Of a stretch of 64,000 nucleotides of DNA, positions 8,841 through 18,038 are shown in pieces. The notes under the pieces are model-generated. The model made no database searches. It had not been told where the DNA came from and saw only the letters and a program-made list of their open reading frames with translations. This DNA is from Cellvibrionaceae bacterium AOL6 (GTDB lineage: Bacteria; Pseudomonadota; Gammaproteobacteria; Pseudomonadales; Cellvibrionaceae): assembly GCA_003265435.1 (NCBI GenBank), contig NOXC01000002.1, positions 248,001 through 312,000 of the forward strand, given 5' to 3'. Numbering within the stretch: the first letter of the stretch is position 1; each line of letters opens with the position of its first letter. A program made the translations under genes and the position numbers.

Positions 8841-9360
8841 GAGAGTCCGTCCTTTTATCATGTTTGTCTATTGAGGCGTGCTCGATACTGGTGCAGCAAA
8901 GGCCATACCAAAATATAAGCCATTGATATTATTAGACTTAACAAAAAATACATCACATCCATTCGTACATTTTTTCGACAGCAAGAATATTACTATAGGC
9001 GCCAAACACGCCAAAAAGGCACTGTTTTAGCCATTTTGTAGATTGAGATGTCAACTGGAGGTGTTAAGAAAACAGACGTTTTAATCAACGCCAGAGTTTG
9101 GAAAGGCGGCGCGCGGCACTCGCTGGCCTACGCGCCCCATGGCGGCGTGTTAGTTCAAAAAATCCATATTGAAGCTCACATAATCTGCCAGTCAAGCAGG
9201 CATAGCCTTTAGGACACAGTCCAGGATACGCACCCTATTTCTATCGGCAGCAGCGAAAGCCGAACAACGCCTCATGCTCGACCCTATTGATAGCACTTAA
9301 TCATACATGCTATGTTTATACATATTTTACCTAAAAATAATAGAGAATAAGAGTTTCAGT
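8841..9360. other. Divergent intergenic region, VPEL-tail gene and GH42-like gene
   Basis: About 520 bases. It contains the operator copy at 9303-9317 near the GH42-like gene. A half-site ATACAT at 8948-8953 followed by CAC-ATCCAT is too weak to list separately. Nothing else recognised. Confidence 0.5.
9303..9317. promoter_or_regulatory. Candidate operator of the locus regulon
   Basis: ATACAT-GCT-ATGTTT, an inverted repeat matching the site upstream of the second GH42-like gene (37514-37528) except for two spacer bases. It lies 44 bases before the start of the first GH42-like gene. Confidence 0.6.
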
Positions 9361-11814
9361 ATGAACGCACTTCGCAAGTCTATGGTTGCTCTAGCTATTT
9401 CTAGTGCAGCGCTGCTATCTGCCTGCGGCGGCGGGTCATCTAGCGATGACGGTCCAAATCCCACGCCAACGCCCAGCCCTAGCGCCTCGCCGTCGCCGAA
9501 CCCGAGTCCAACCCCTTCTCCTACGCCTTTGACACTCGAAGAAGAAGCGCAAGAGAAAATAATGGCGTTGAATCAGTTAAGTATAAACGCCTCTCAAAGC
9601 GGCATTGATGTCACCAGAGCAGAAACCGTGCTCTGGTTCGCCGAACAATTTTTGCACTATGCCGACTGGGATGAAGCAAACCCCGAAGAGATTCAAAAAT
9701 TTTTCTACCACTTCTACCCCTACCGAGAGCAATCGAACGAATTCGCGGCTCAGTTGCCAGATTTCGAGCGCCAGAAAGTGGTTGATATTCTCACGGCCGA
9801 GATAGAAACACTCTCATCGGAACTAGAAGGCGAAATGACTCGCCGCCCGGTTGCCAAAATCGACTGGTATAATGTGACGGTAGAACAGGATCAATTTGTC
9901 AGCAATGGAAAACCTGTCTTCCTCTATGATTATTTTTCCAAATCGATGGGCAATCCAACCACAGACACCCGGCTATACAACGATCACCTCGGTAACGTTG
10001 ATCACCTTCCTAGCATCAACCCATTCTGGCTCCGCCAGGACGGATCGCTGGCCCCAATCAAAGTTGATGAACTCCAGAGACACACCAACGACCGTGTAGG
10101 CTATGCATTGCTTTGGAATAGTCATTTCCCACAGTGGATGGCCGAACAAGAACCAGAGATCGCTGTCGGCCGCTCTCTATTTACCGGGTTTGACATCGAT
10201 AACCCACTCATTAGAGACTCTTGGGGGAAAATTATTCGCGGCGTCGGCGAAATGGTGCAAGGCCACAAAGGCATAGATATGGGTGTGATCCTATCCAACG
10301 AGCCTCACTGGTTTTCAGAAGCCGGGCATTGGACACAAAATTATGGAGAAATGAACGCTATATCTTCCTATACACTGAAGAAATTTCAGGACTGGCTGAG
10401 CCAGCAATATAAAGAAGATATCGAATCCCTGAATAATAACTGGGGTACTCAATTTACACGCTTCGACTCCGTAGCAATTGAGATCCCGATTAATCCCGCC
10501 ACGAGAGGCACACCGATTTGGTACGATTGGTGCCGATTCAACATGGACCGCGTTACGAACTGGTTCGAGTATCTTCAGGGTGAACTTCATAAAGTTAACC
10601 CCGAGGCAGACACCAGTATCAAGATCATGCCAGATCTTTTCACCGAAAATAATCGGTCACATGGTATTGATTTAGAAGCGCTCACATCACTGACCACGAT
10701 GATTGGCGATGACGCAAAAACGCGAGGGCGCGATTTAAGAAGTACGCAACCCGAGCATTGGGAGGCACACTACGCGTATTTTTGGGAAGAGCTGGCCGTT
10801 TCATATGATTTCATGGAGTCCGTAGCTCCCAACAAAATACACGTAAACTCCGAAACCCATTTTTTGTCGAGCTCCTGGTGGCGAGATTTGGGAACTTCAC
10901 CAAATTACGTAAGGAACAGTTTTTGGTTAGCAACTCTAATGGGTATGGATGCGGGCTTGAGCTGGTTTTGGGCACGTGATCCCGATGGCTCGCCAGAACG
11001 GCGCCTGGAAGGAGACTTGAATTTCTTTGAGCCCGCTATGGCAGGATCCTATGCCGCATCTGTCAATATGCAACCTCAAGTCGCTAACGCTCTCACTCAG
11101 GTCATGTACGACTTAAACAGCCACGCTGACGAAATTATGGCTTTGCGCAAGCAACGTCGTCCTCTACGGATCTTCTACTCAGAAACCTCGGCGATTAATA
11201 AGACCACACATATGTCTGATTTGTTCGAGATTTACGAACCCTTATTTTTTGAGGGCTTTCCTATAGGGTACGCGACACAAAAAATTATCGAAACTCAAGA
11301 CAGCGACCAATGGGACGCTATCGCCGTTTACAAAACGGAGTACGTGACCGACGCGGAATTTGACGCTCTCCAGTCCTATCTCGATGGAGGAGGCACGATT
11401 ATTCTAGATAGCACATCCAGTCTATCGAAAAACGAGTACGGTGAACCCCGTGAGACGCAACTTGCTGCGAGTCAAGGAGAACTCGTGCTCCACGACTCTC
11501 CAAGTGACATCGGCAGCTTCGCCGCGTTACTGCTCGGTACTGTAGAGCTAGCTGAGCATCCCATTTTGCTTAGTGAATCAAACGGACTTGATCAAAACAC
11601 TTGTACTTGGCGAGCCGTGCCTCACCCAAGCGGTACTGGCTATTTGGTCACTATTGTCAATTTGGGAAAGAACTCATCACTTATCACTCTACGTAGTTCG
11701 GTAGACGAAAACATTGAGATAGTAGACCTACTTCACGGAAAACGTATTGACCCTGAATTTGAAGTACCTACCAATGGCGTGATGCTGTTGGAGGTACGTT
11801 CTCTAGTTCAATAG
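9361..11814 (+). CDS. GH42-like clan A glycoside hydrolase lipoprotein (candidate beta-carrageenase or related galactanase)
   Basis: 817 residues from ATG 9361; an in-frame ATG at 9307 lies inside the operator and is not the start. The N-terminus is a lipoprotein signal (LLSAC) followed by a Pro/Thr/Ser linker. A TIM-barrel of clan GH-A follows: the acid/base is probably Glu314 in LSNEPHW, the nucleophile Glu498 in HVNSETHF. Residues about 620-740 resemble the trimerisation (amidotransferase-like) domain of GH42 (YLDGGGTIILD), and a small beta-domain ends the chain. The GH42-like three-domain plan suggests the beta-carrageenase family GH167, or an agarase of GH50 or GH86; I cannot separate these by eye. 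A paralogue of equal length lies at 35009. A hairpin separates it from the convergent GH16 gene. Confidence 0.72.
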   Translation: MNALRKSMVALAISSAALLSACGGGSSSDDGPNPTPTPSPSASPSPNPSPTPSPTPLTLEEEAQEKIMALNQLSINASQSGIDVTRAETVLWFAEQFLHYADWDEANPEEIQKFFYHFYPYREQSNEFAAQLPDFERQKVVDILTAEIETLSSELEGEMTRRPVAKIDWYNVTVEQDQFVSNGKPVFLYDYFSKSMGNPTTDTRLYNDHLGNVDHLPSINPFWLRQDGSLAPIKVDELQRHTNDRVGYALLWNSHFPQWMAEQEPEIAVGRSLFTGFDIDNPLIRDSWGKIIRGVGEMVQGHKGIDMGVILSNEPHWFSEAGHWTQNYGEMNAISSYTLKKFQDWLSQQYKEDIESLNNNWGTQFTRFDSVAIEIPINPATRGTPIWYDWCRFNMDRVTNWFEYLQGELHKVNPEADTSIKIMPDLFTENNRSHGIDLEALTSLTTMIGDDAKTRGRDLRSTQPEHWEAHYAYFWEELAVSYDFMESVAPNKIHVNSETHFLSSSWWRDLGTSPNYVRNSFWLATLMGMDAGLSWFWARDPDGSPERRLEGDLNFFEPAMAGSYAASVNMQPQVANALTQVMYDLNSHADEIMALRKQRRPLRIFYSETSAINKTTHMSDLFEIYEPLFFEGFPIGYATQKIIETQDSDQWDAIAVYKTEYVTDAEFDALQSYLDGGGTIILDSTSSLSKNEYGEPRETQLAASQGELVLHDSPSDIGSFAALLLGTVELAEHPILLSESNGLDQNTCTWRAVPHPSGTGYLVTIVNLGKNSSLITLRSSVDENIEIVDLLHGKRIDPEFEVPTNGVMLLEVRSLVQ

Positions 11815-11834
11815 GCCTGCTTAATTCCAAAGCG

Positions 11835-11868
11835 CAGGGTGTTTAATGCTACGCAATTAAACACCCTG
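11835..11868. terminator. Hairpin between convergent GH42-like and GH16 genes
   Basis: A perfect 13-bp stem (11835-11847 with 11856-11868, CAGGGTGTTTAAT and its complement) around an 8-base loop, placed midway between two convergent genes. No long T-tract on either side, so it may work as a bidirectional pause or factor-dependent terminator. Confidence 0.65.
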
Positions 11869-11885
11869 CAAGCCGAACGCGAGCA

Positions 11886-13262
11886 CTATTTTTGGCGAAC
11901 ATCGATCTCGCCTGAATTTCCAGAAAGCGGGTATTTCGCCTCACGCAAATGGAGTTCGTCGACATAAGTCGCCCCACCCTGCGGTGCATTCGTGAAGTAC
12001 ACTGTTGCCTCCGTGGCACTCGGGCCCGTAGTGAACTGCAGGCTCTTTTCATGCCAACGATTAAAAAAATAACGCACATCTGAAACTTCATTCTCATGGT
12101 CTTTAACGCCCAGGTACGCGTTAAACCAACGATCGGCTTGATTGGTATCGGCGCTGTTTGCCCAGCCGCTTAGAATATAAGAGGTGTTGGGCTTGACTGG
12201 CACCACTTGCTCGATCGTGGCGCTGCCATTGAGCACAGCCGACTTGCTGCCCTCAGAACGCGTCGTAGTCGTGATGGTCGCGGTACCAGTCCAACCATCC
12301 ATGTTGTTTTCAAAACCAGGGTTTTTCAGCAGGTTTTCGAGGTTCGGACAGGTTCCGCCAGATCCGCCCGACACACGTTGGTACACTCGGCTGTAGTCAA
12401 CGATAAAATCAATACCGGCCCGACCATTGAAATGTTCCGGCCTCAGGTCATTGGCGTTAATCTCCCAATCGAACGTCTCCATGTCAATCCACGGGCGCTG
12501 TGGGTTGTTTGCCACCCAGGCATCACCCATTTCTTCACGCGTGACGCAGTTCACCATCGCACCATCAATGTAGATCGCGACGTAATTAGGGTCCCATTCA
12601 AAACCATATACATGAAAGTCATCAGCCACGCCGAAATCGAGGATATGATCGTTTTCCCAGATACGCCGACCGTAGGTCGATGAGCCGTTCCGCCAGTCGT
12701 GAAAGCTGGTATGAAAGCGCTTACCTGACCAACGATTATTGGGATTCCAACCAAAACTCTCGAAAGCATCTGTCTCGCCGCCGACTCCGGTCGTCCAGTA
12801 CGAGCTAGAAATGGGGCCTGGCGCAGCCTTGGAGCGCATTTCCATGTAGCCATAGTGGAAAAAATTTTTGCCCAGCAATGCCGCTGTAGTAATTGGCACA
12901 TCTCCGTACTGCCACGTTCCCTGTGAATTACCGCCGCCATTGCCACTGGAAAAATTATGTGTCTCATCCCAACGTGCAGTCATGTATAGGAAGCCCCCTT
13001 CGACCCTTACATTATCTGGATCGTACTCAGAGGGGGCTCGACCACGCCATTGACCATTCCAATTTCCACTTTCACCCTGGTTGAACCAGACATCTCGATC
13101 GAAGTCATCGCCATTAAACTCGTCAGACACGCTGGGGTTGATTACCCAACCGCCTGTATTGCCTGGATCGGATAATGGCGGGGGGATTTCTTGGGCAAAT
13201 GCCGGTGCACAGAGCACAACGGCGATACCCAATCCCATTTGGGCAAGATCGTTTTTCTTCAT
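11886..13262 (-). CDS. GH16 endo-galactanase with C-terminal CBM4/9-like domain
   Basis: 458 residues. Signal peptide ends AFAQ. The GH16 domain spans about residues 35-290 and starts with the typical SDEFNGDDFD segment and RGRAPSEY. The catalytic signature ExDxxE appears as ETDAFE (Glu163 nucleophile, Asp165, Glu168 acid/base), which departs from the EIDVVE or ELDVYE usual in carrageenases and agarases. Residues about 310-445 form a jelly-roll like CBM4/9 (NPGFENNMDGWTG ... YVDELHL). The sequence resembles the third GH16 of this locus (18039) more than the kappa-carrageenase. In GH16 this group covers agarases, porphyranases and furcellaran-active enzymes; given the neighbours, furcellaran or beta-carrageenan is my best guess. 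Secreted. Confidence 0.78.
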   Translation of the reverse strand: MKKNDLAQMGLGIAVVLCAPAFAQEIPPPLSDPGNTGGWVINPSVSDEFNGDDFDRDVWFNQGESGNWNGQWRGRAPSEYDPDNVRVEGGFLYMTARWDETHNFSSGNGGGNSQGTWQYGDVPITTAALLGKNFFHYGYMEMRSKAAPGPISSSYWTTGVGGETDAFESFGWNPNNRWSGKRFHTSFHDWRNGSSTYGRRIWENDHILDFGVADDFHVYGFEWDPNYVAIYIDGAMVNCVTREEMGDAWVANNPQRPWIDMETFDWEINANDLRPEHFNGRAGIDFIVDYSRVYQRVSGGSGGTCPNLENLLKNPGFENNMDGWTGTATITTTTRSEGSKSAVLNGSATIEQVVPVKPNTSYILSGWANSADTNQADRWFNAYLGVKDHENEVSDVRYFFNRWHEKSLQFTTGPSATEATVYFTNAPQGGATYVDELHLREAKYPLSGNSGEIDVRQK

Positions 13263-13862
13263 TTTGACACACCTTAGATTATTGTAATTTACAGTTTAGG
13301 CTAATAGTTGGGTCAGAAGCGCCACACGCCCTGGGGATATGCGGCCCAACTTCTATTTTATAGATATCCGACATCATCACCTCAGCAGGGAAAGAATCGG
13401 ATTATTTACATCAGACTTCTTCGCCAGCACCGAACGTTTGTATGTGGTCTGTCTGCTGCCACCCAGTATGTGGACCGTTAACCCCGACGATCTTTCAGAC
13501 AAGCACCCTATTTGTTGTTATTTAATTATGACCAACCCATCATATATGACTTTATATTAGATACTATGTTTGCATTTTTGCAACCTTATTGATTACTATG
13601 TGTACGCTACCAGCAAATTACGTAATGGCTGTACCCATAACAATAAGCAGTTGAGTATTCAAGAATTCAATTGAAGTATGCGCGGCTCTATAGACCTCGC
13701 ACACTTAGCATTATGATTTCCTGTCAGGAACCCTCTCTTTCTGTACGACCAAGGCAATCGGTCAATATTGTTAGCGACTGGGCGGCGGCTGGTGAGCAAC
13801 AGTCCTAAACCGCCTGAGGACGGTGGTTTAAAAGTCAGTGAACATTCCAGCGAGACCTGAAC
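13263..13862. other. Divergent intergenic region between two GH16 genes
   Basis: About 600 bases without a convincing gene. It must carry the promoters of both divergent GH16 genes. One degenerate operator copy is seen at 13557-13571. An AT-rich tract surrounds it (13520-13620). Confidence 0.5.
13557..13571. promoter_or_regulatory. Degenerate candidate operator copy
   Basis: TTAGAT-ACT-ATGTTT: the right half is perfect, the left half matches four of six bases. It is about 290 bases before the kappa-carrageenase gene and the same distance from the divergent GH16 gene. Confidence 0.4.
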
Positions 13863-16244
13863 ATGAATAGAAAGAGAATAAATTATCTACTGGCCGCTCT
13901 GGTGCTGAGTTCTACCTCAGCAACCGGCCAAGGCATTCGTCCCGACGGCGCCCTACCGGATCAAATCCGGTGGCGAGAGCTCGGTAACAGAACGGATGAT
14001 TTCGAGGGCAATCGCCTTGATACGAGTAAATGGATCAATAATCCGTCCGACTTGGTCATTGGTGCTTGGACCTTCGACGAAAACAATGCGTTCGTGCGGG
14101 ATGGGAAGCTTCATATCCAAGCAACCCAGGAAACCCACACCCGCACCTTCCAAGATGCCTGCTGGGATGGGGTTGCAGGCGGATCCCCCCGCGCGGTACA
14201 ACGAGAACTTTATTACAAGAGCGGTGCCGTAAAGTCCAGTAATGACGGTGTGTATGGCTACTACGAAGCCTCAATCAAAGGGGTGGATATGTACCCCGGT
14301 CTCAGCCCTGCATTTTGGCTATACAGTGACGGGCACCCCTTCCCTGACGCAGGCACACCTGGCAGCGTCGACTACAGTGAAATCGATATTGTTGAGCTAC
14401 AGCAAGCGGATTGGTACGGCCCCGGCCCCAACGATGCTGATCCTGTTAACGTCAGTGATCACAACCTCCACGCTCGTGTCTTCGACGAGAATGGCAACAG
14501 AATCTGGCTTCGCCCGAAGCCAAACCCGGAAACACAGCTATTAAAATTTGAAGCGGATCACGACCCTTCGAAAGATTTCCATACCTACGCCGTTGAAAAT
14601 CGTCCTGATCGAATTTTCTGGTATGTCGACGGTGAACTGATCGGCTCGAAGCCCAATACATACTGGCACCGCCCAATGCATGTCATTTTCTCCATGGGAC
14701 TGCGACGCCAATTCATCTATTACAACGCGGCCTGCCAACGCGCCGACCCCAACCCAAATACGGTAACCGCCGCGGGCTTTCCCGAGCGTACCACTATGCA
14801 AGTTGAGTACGTCAAAACGTGGGAGGTACTGCCCTCTGTTTGGCTCGACGATGCAAACAAGTACACTCGCTCCTCCTTCACGGGAGAACTCGATGTCGTT
14901 GTGCATTATCACGGAGGTTCGAACAGCCACGTGGCCAACGGCCCCTACCGAGGTATTACCGTTAATTTAGTGGAAAAGAACCAAAATGGTTTTGTTCGGA
15001 TCGCTGCGAGTGGGTATGACGATTCGGTATTGAATAGAAATAAACGTCACGGCGGGCAAACCAGTATCAGTCTAGATCTATCCAATGTTACGCCGTCGAA
15101 CCAACTTCCCAATGGACATTACTATGCGCTTGCGCCGGTTTTCACCTCTTCGGCAGGACAAGACGTCTTCCTTGTGAACCCAGTAGAGCACGTGATCATT
15201 GGCGGTAACGGTTCGCCTACACCGACACCCACGCCAACCAACACTCCGAGCCCTGCACCTAGCCCAACACCTACGACGCCTCCGGCAGAAGCGAATGGCA
15301 TTGGTAATGGGGGTTTTGAAGGCAACCAGCTCGCACCGTGGAACTCCGTATCGGGGAACCCGCGGATCGTGCAGTCCAACGCAAAAAGCGGAACCCACGC
15401 ACTTCGATTCGACGGTGTGATGCGATTGGAACAAACACTTTCAGTTCAGCCGAACACCACCTATACCCTGCGCGGGTCAGGACGCGTCGACAGCTCAGGC
15501 CAAAACAGTGTTATGGGTGTAAGAGGCATCGCCGCCGGCCAGGCCAGTGTTCAATTCAAAAGCGCACAGTACCAGGAGAAAAGCGTCAGCTTCACCACAA
15601 CCGCATCGGACACGACGGCAACCGTATACCTGTACAACGGCCAAGCGTCTCATTCAGGTTGGTTCGACGACATCTCGCTGTCGGGCGGCGATGCATCCTA
15701 CAGCGATACGCCCGTGTCCAGCATTCAGGTGACGCCAGAAAACTTAAGCTTGCGTACAGGGGAAAGCATTCGACTGACCGCGACGGTTCTACCCAGTGAT
15801 GCGACTAACAAAGCCGTATTTTGGACATCCTCTGATAGTAATGCCGTGTCTGTAGAAAATGGTGTTGTGACAGCGCATCGAGATATTGGGCACCCCGTAA
15901 CGATCACTGCGACAACGGAGGACGGTCTCGTATCCGATTCCACGACCATTACCGTTCGTGCGAGTGCTACATCGTGTGACGGCTCGTGGGTACCTGTTTC
16001 CGGTGTATCGATCTCACCAACGACGATCACGCTCAAAGTGGGTGAACAGATTGAGCTCAGCCCCAACGTGACGCCCACCTGCGCATCGAACAAAAAAGTT
16101 ACTTACCTCAGCTCAAATGCGAGAGTTGCCACTGCAAACCAGCAAAACATCTTAACCGCCCGCGCTCCTGGAGAAGCCACCATAACGGTAAAAACCAAAC
16201 ACCGTGGTTTCGAAGCGAACGTAAACGTGCGTGTTGTTAGATAA
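13863..16244 (+). CDS. cgkA: Kappa-carrageenase, GH16
   Basis: 793 residues with a signal peptide ending near ATGQ. The GH16 domain (about residues 25-330) follows the known Pseudoalteromonas kappa-carrageenase closely from memory: GVYGYYEASIKG, PGLSPAFWLYS, YSEIDIVEL (Glu173, Asp175, Glu178), SDHNLHARV, then WYVDGELIG and YWHRPMH. A beta-sandwich domain (about 335-450), a Pro-Thr linker, a CBM4/9-like domain (about 475-610) and two bacterial Ig-like (Big_2) domains follow. The final one, with SGVSISPTTITLKVGEQ and CASNKKVTYLSSN, is the same type found at the end of characterised kappa-carrageenases. It cleaves beta-1,4 bonds in kappa-carrageenan outside the cell. A strong hairpin terminator follows. 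This gene is the best evidence for the substrate of the locus. Confidence 0.9.
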   Translation: MNRKRINYLLAALVLSSTSATGQGIRPDGALPDQIRWRELGNRTDDFEGNRLDTSKWINNPSDLVIGAWTFDENNAFVRDGKLHIQATQETHTRTFQDACWDGVAGGSPRAVQRELYYKSGAVKSSNDGVYGYYEASIKGVDMYPGLSPAFWLYSDGHPFPDAGTPGSVDYSEIDIVELQQADWYGPGPNDADPVNVSDHNLHARVFDENGNRIWLRPKPNPETQLLKFEADHDPSKDFHTYAVENRPDRIFWYVDGELIGSKPNTYWHRPMHVIFSMGLRRQFIYYNAACQRADPNPNTVTAAGFPERTTMQVEYVKTWEVLPSVWLDDANKYTRSSFTGELDVVVHYHGGSNSHVANGPYRGITVNLVEKNQNGFVRIAASGYDDSVLNRNKRHGGQTSISLDLSNVTPSNQLPNGHYYALAPVFTSSAGQDVFLVNPVEHVIIGGNGSPTPTPTPTNTPSPAPSPTPTTPPAEANGIGNGGFEGNQLAPWNSVSGNPRIVQSNAKSGTHALRFDGVMRLEQTLSVQPNTTYTLRGSGRVDSSGQNSVMGVRGIAAGQASVQFKSAQYQEKSVSFTTTASDTTATVYLYNGQASHSGWFDDISLSGGDASYSDTPVSSIQVTPENLSLRTGESIRLTATVLPSDATNKAVFWTSSDSNAVSVENGVVTAHRDIGHPVTITATTEDGLVSDSTTITVRASATSCDGSWVPVSGVSISPTTITLKVGEQIELSPNVTPTCASNKKVTYLSSNARVATANQQNILTARAPGEATITVKTKHRGFEANVNVRVVR

Positions 16245-16258
16245 GCATTTTCGAGTTT

Positions 16259-16290
16259 GGCTGACCTTGCCTAGCGGCAGGTCAGCCTTT
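16259..16290 (+). terminator. Rho-independent terminator after the kappa-carrageenase gene
   Basis: GGCTGACC pairs with GGTCAGCC and the inner TGCC with GGCA, with one bulged T, followed by TTTAT. It starts 15 bases after the stop codon. It also lies beyond the end of the convergent sulfatase gene. Confidence 0.75.
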
Positions 16291-16352
16291 ATCCCACTTC
16301 AAACAAACGTTGCCTTCACTCGGTCAGAGTGATTCAGCCCCCGCTAAATATT

Positions 16353-17846
16353 CTAATCTTTTTTACCACTGCAGTGCGAAGCTGAATACAATAACGGAAA
16401 CGTCTTTTTCCAATTAGGCATAGCATTTTGATCCCATGCTTTTTCCCAACCATAGCGGCTATCATCGAACCATTCAGGCCTTATATGCGTACACGTCCAA
16501 TCGTACAGTGACTGTACCAAATCTTTGTCGGCATTTTTCAGGGGCGTACGCTCCCTCGGATCTTCACGCAAATCAAAATACCGCCAGTGTCCGTCGCCAT
16601 TAGTGAACCACTTATCACTCCCCTGCACCACAGCACTTTGGTTTAATCCTCGGTCGGGTATATGCATCACAAAATATAAGGGGACATCTTCCCTGACATT
16701 TTTGCTCGTGGTTACGGCGGCACTAAGATCAAAGCCGTCGAGCTGTTTATGCTCCGGTACACGGGCGCCGGCGAGCGAGAGGAACGTGGGATACAGGTCA
16801 AGTGCGGATACGACATGCGGGTAGCGAGAGGGTGTCAATCCAGCCGGCCAGTGCCAGAACATCGGCACGCGTATCCCCCCCTCGTACACTGAAGTTTTAC
16901 CTGCACGAAAGGGTGCATTATTCGCGCTGGCGTCGTTAATTCGACCACCGTTATCACTCAGGAAGACAATAAGTGTATTGTCGAATTGATCTACCTCCTT
17001 TAACTTTTCAACGATGCGCGCCACGCCCCTATCTACGGCATAGACCATCGCAGTATAGGTGAGTCGTTTCGCTTCCGTAGCCGCGTTCTCCCCGAGGATT
17101 TTTTTTAGCGCTTGCTCGTCCGAGCTTTTCGCCTGCTCAGGAGTATGAGGTGCGTTGTAGCTCATAAACAGAAAGAACGGTGAATCTTTGGTGCTTTCTC
17201 GCGTGATAAAGTCAACCCCAGCGTCGGTCAACATGTCGGTGATATATCGGTTTTCGTCGTACCCCGCTTCGCTCGCAAACTCTTCATTTTCCATTAGCGG
17301 CGTTTTGTACTGCCAAATGCTTTTATTGTTTGGATCGTAGTCCGCCACTCTCACAAAGTCCGACGTATGATACACATGCCCCCCACCTAGCATGCCGTAA
17401 AAGTAATCGAACCCACGCACATTGGGTCGATATTGCGGATCCTCTCCCAGGTGCCACTTGCCGACAAGCCCAGTTCGATAGCCCGAATCCTGTAATACTT
17501 TGCTAAAGAAGGTCTCCTCTGTACTGACACCATGGGCGCTATAGTCTGACAAATTAAACTGCGCGCCGAACTCATGCTGATAACGACCAGTCATTAACCC
17601 TGCTCGACTTGGCCCGCAATAGGAATGCGTTACATAAGCCCGATCAAACACCACACCCTGCTGCGCCAGTGCGTCGATGGAAGGTGTGTGAATATCCGCG
17701 GCACTATTAGGCGTAAACCCCACATCTGCATAACCCAAATCGTCTAATAGGATTAATACGATATTAGGCCGCTCGATCGATGCTTGTGCGAGTGATGCGG
17801 TACACAGACACACTAAACCCAGACAGAAAAACCACACTTTACGCAT
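16353..17846 (-). CDS. Formylglycine-dependent sulfatase (S1 family)
   Basis: 497 residues with a signal peptide ending SLAQA. The sulfatase signature [12 protein letters not shown] carries Cys77, which must be oxidised to formylglycine. Metal ligands are seen in LDDLGYAD and in FLSDNGGR, and GKWHLGE is present. The C-terminal half includes GLNQSAVVQG and DLREDPRE, usual for arylsulfatase-type S1 enzymes. It shares VYAVDRGVARIVE with the sulfatase at 43669, so the two are paralogues. In carrageenan loci, S1 enzymes remove the 4-sulfate of galactose or 2-sulfate of anhydrogalactose; which one cannot be read from sequence. Divergent from the GH16 gene at 18039, with an operator between them. 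Periplasmic. Confidence 0.88.
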   Translation of the reverse strand: MRKVWFFCLGLVCLCTASLAQASIERPNIVLILLDDLGYADVGFTPNSAADIHTPSIDALAQQGVVFDRAYVTHSYCGPSRAGLMTGRYQHEFGAQFNLSDYSAHGVSTEETFFSKVLQDSGYRTGLVGKWHLGEDPQYRPNVRGFDYFYGMLGGGHVYHTSDFVRVADYDPNNKSIWQYKTPLMENEEFASEAGYDENRYITDMLTDAGVDFITRESTKDSPFFLFMSYNAPHTPEQAKSSDEQALKKILGENAATEAKRLTYTAMVYAVDRGVARIVEKLKEVDQFDNTLIVFLSDNGGRINDASANNAPFRAGKTSVYEGGIRVPMFWHWPAGLTPSRYPHVVSALDLYPTFLSLAGARVPEHKQLDGFDLSAAVTTSKNVREDVPLYFVMHIPDRGLNQSAVVQGSDKWFTNGDGHWRYFDLREDPRERTPLKNADKDLVQSLYDWTCTHIRPEWFDDSRYGWEKAWDQNAMPNWKKTFPLLYSASHCSGKKD

Positions 17847-17922
17847 TTGCTACCTCGTTACTTACCCTGTAGAGAATTAGGGCATCATTATTTGAATTGG
17901 GCCGGAACCGCCCTAGGAAATC

Positions 17923-17937
17923 AAACATTATACGTTT
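17923..17937. promoter_or_regulatory. Candidate operator between divergent sulfatase and GH16 genes
   Basis: AAACAT-TAT-ACGTTT, an inverted repeat with one mismatch to the proposed operator. It lies 77 bases upstream of the sulfatase start and 102 bases upstream of the GH16 start, so it could control both. Confidence 0.6.
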
Positions 17938-18038
17938 AATATGTTAGTACATAAATAACGTTGCAACCAATGAACAAAGTATAGATAACAAAGCATATAT
18001 TCCATATAGATATAAAAAGTAAAAAAGGTCTTACTACT

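Noticed and set aside
8948-8962. ATACAT-CAC-ATCCAT as an operator copy
   Set aside because: Only the left half fits; right half matches three of six bases.
9307-9360. Longer N-terminus for the first GH42-like enzyme
   Set aside because: The ATG lies inside the operator and the lipoprotein signal starts at 9361.
12207-12683. 158-residue plus-strand frame within the GH16 gene
   Set aside because: Antisense shadow of a clear GH16 domain; no signal, motif or ribosome site.
14541-14930. 129-residue minus-strand frame in the kappa-carrageenase gene
   Set aside because: Shadow of the catalytic domain on the other strand.
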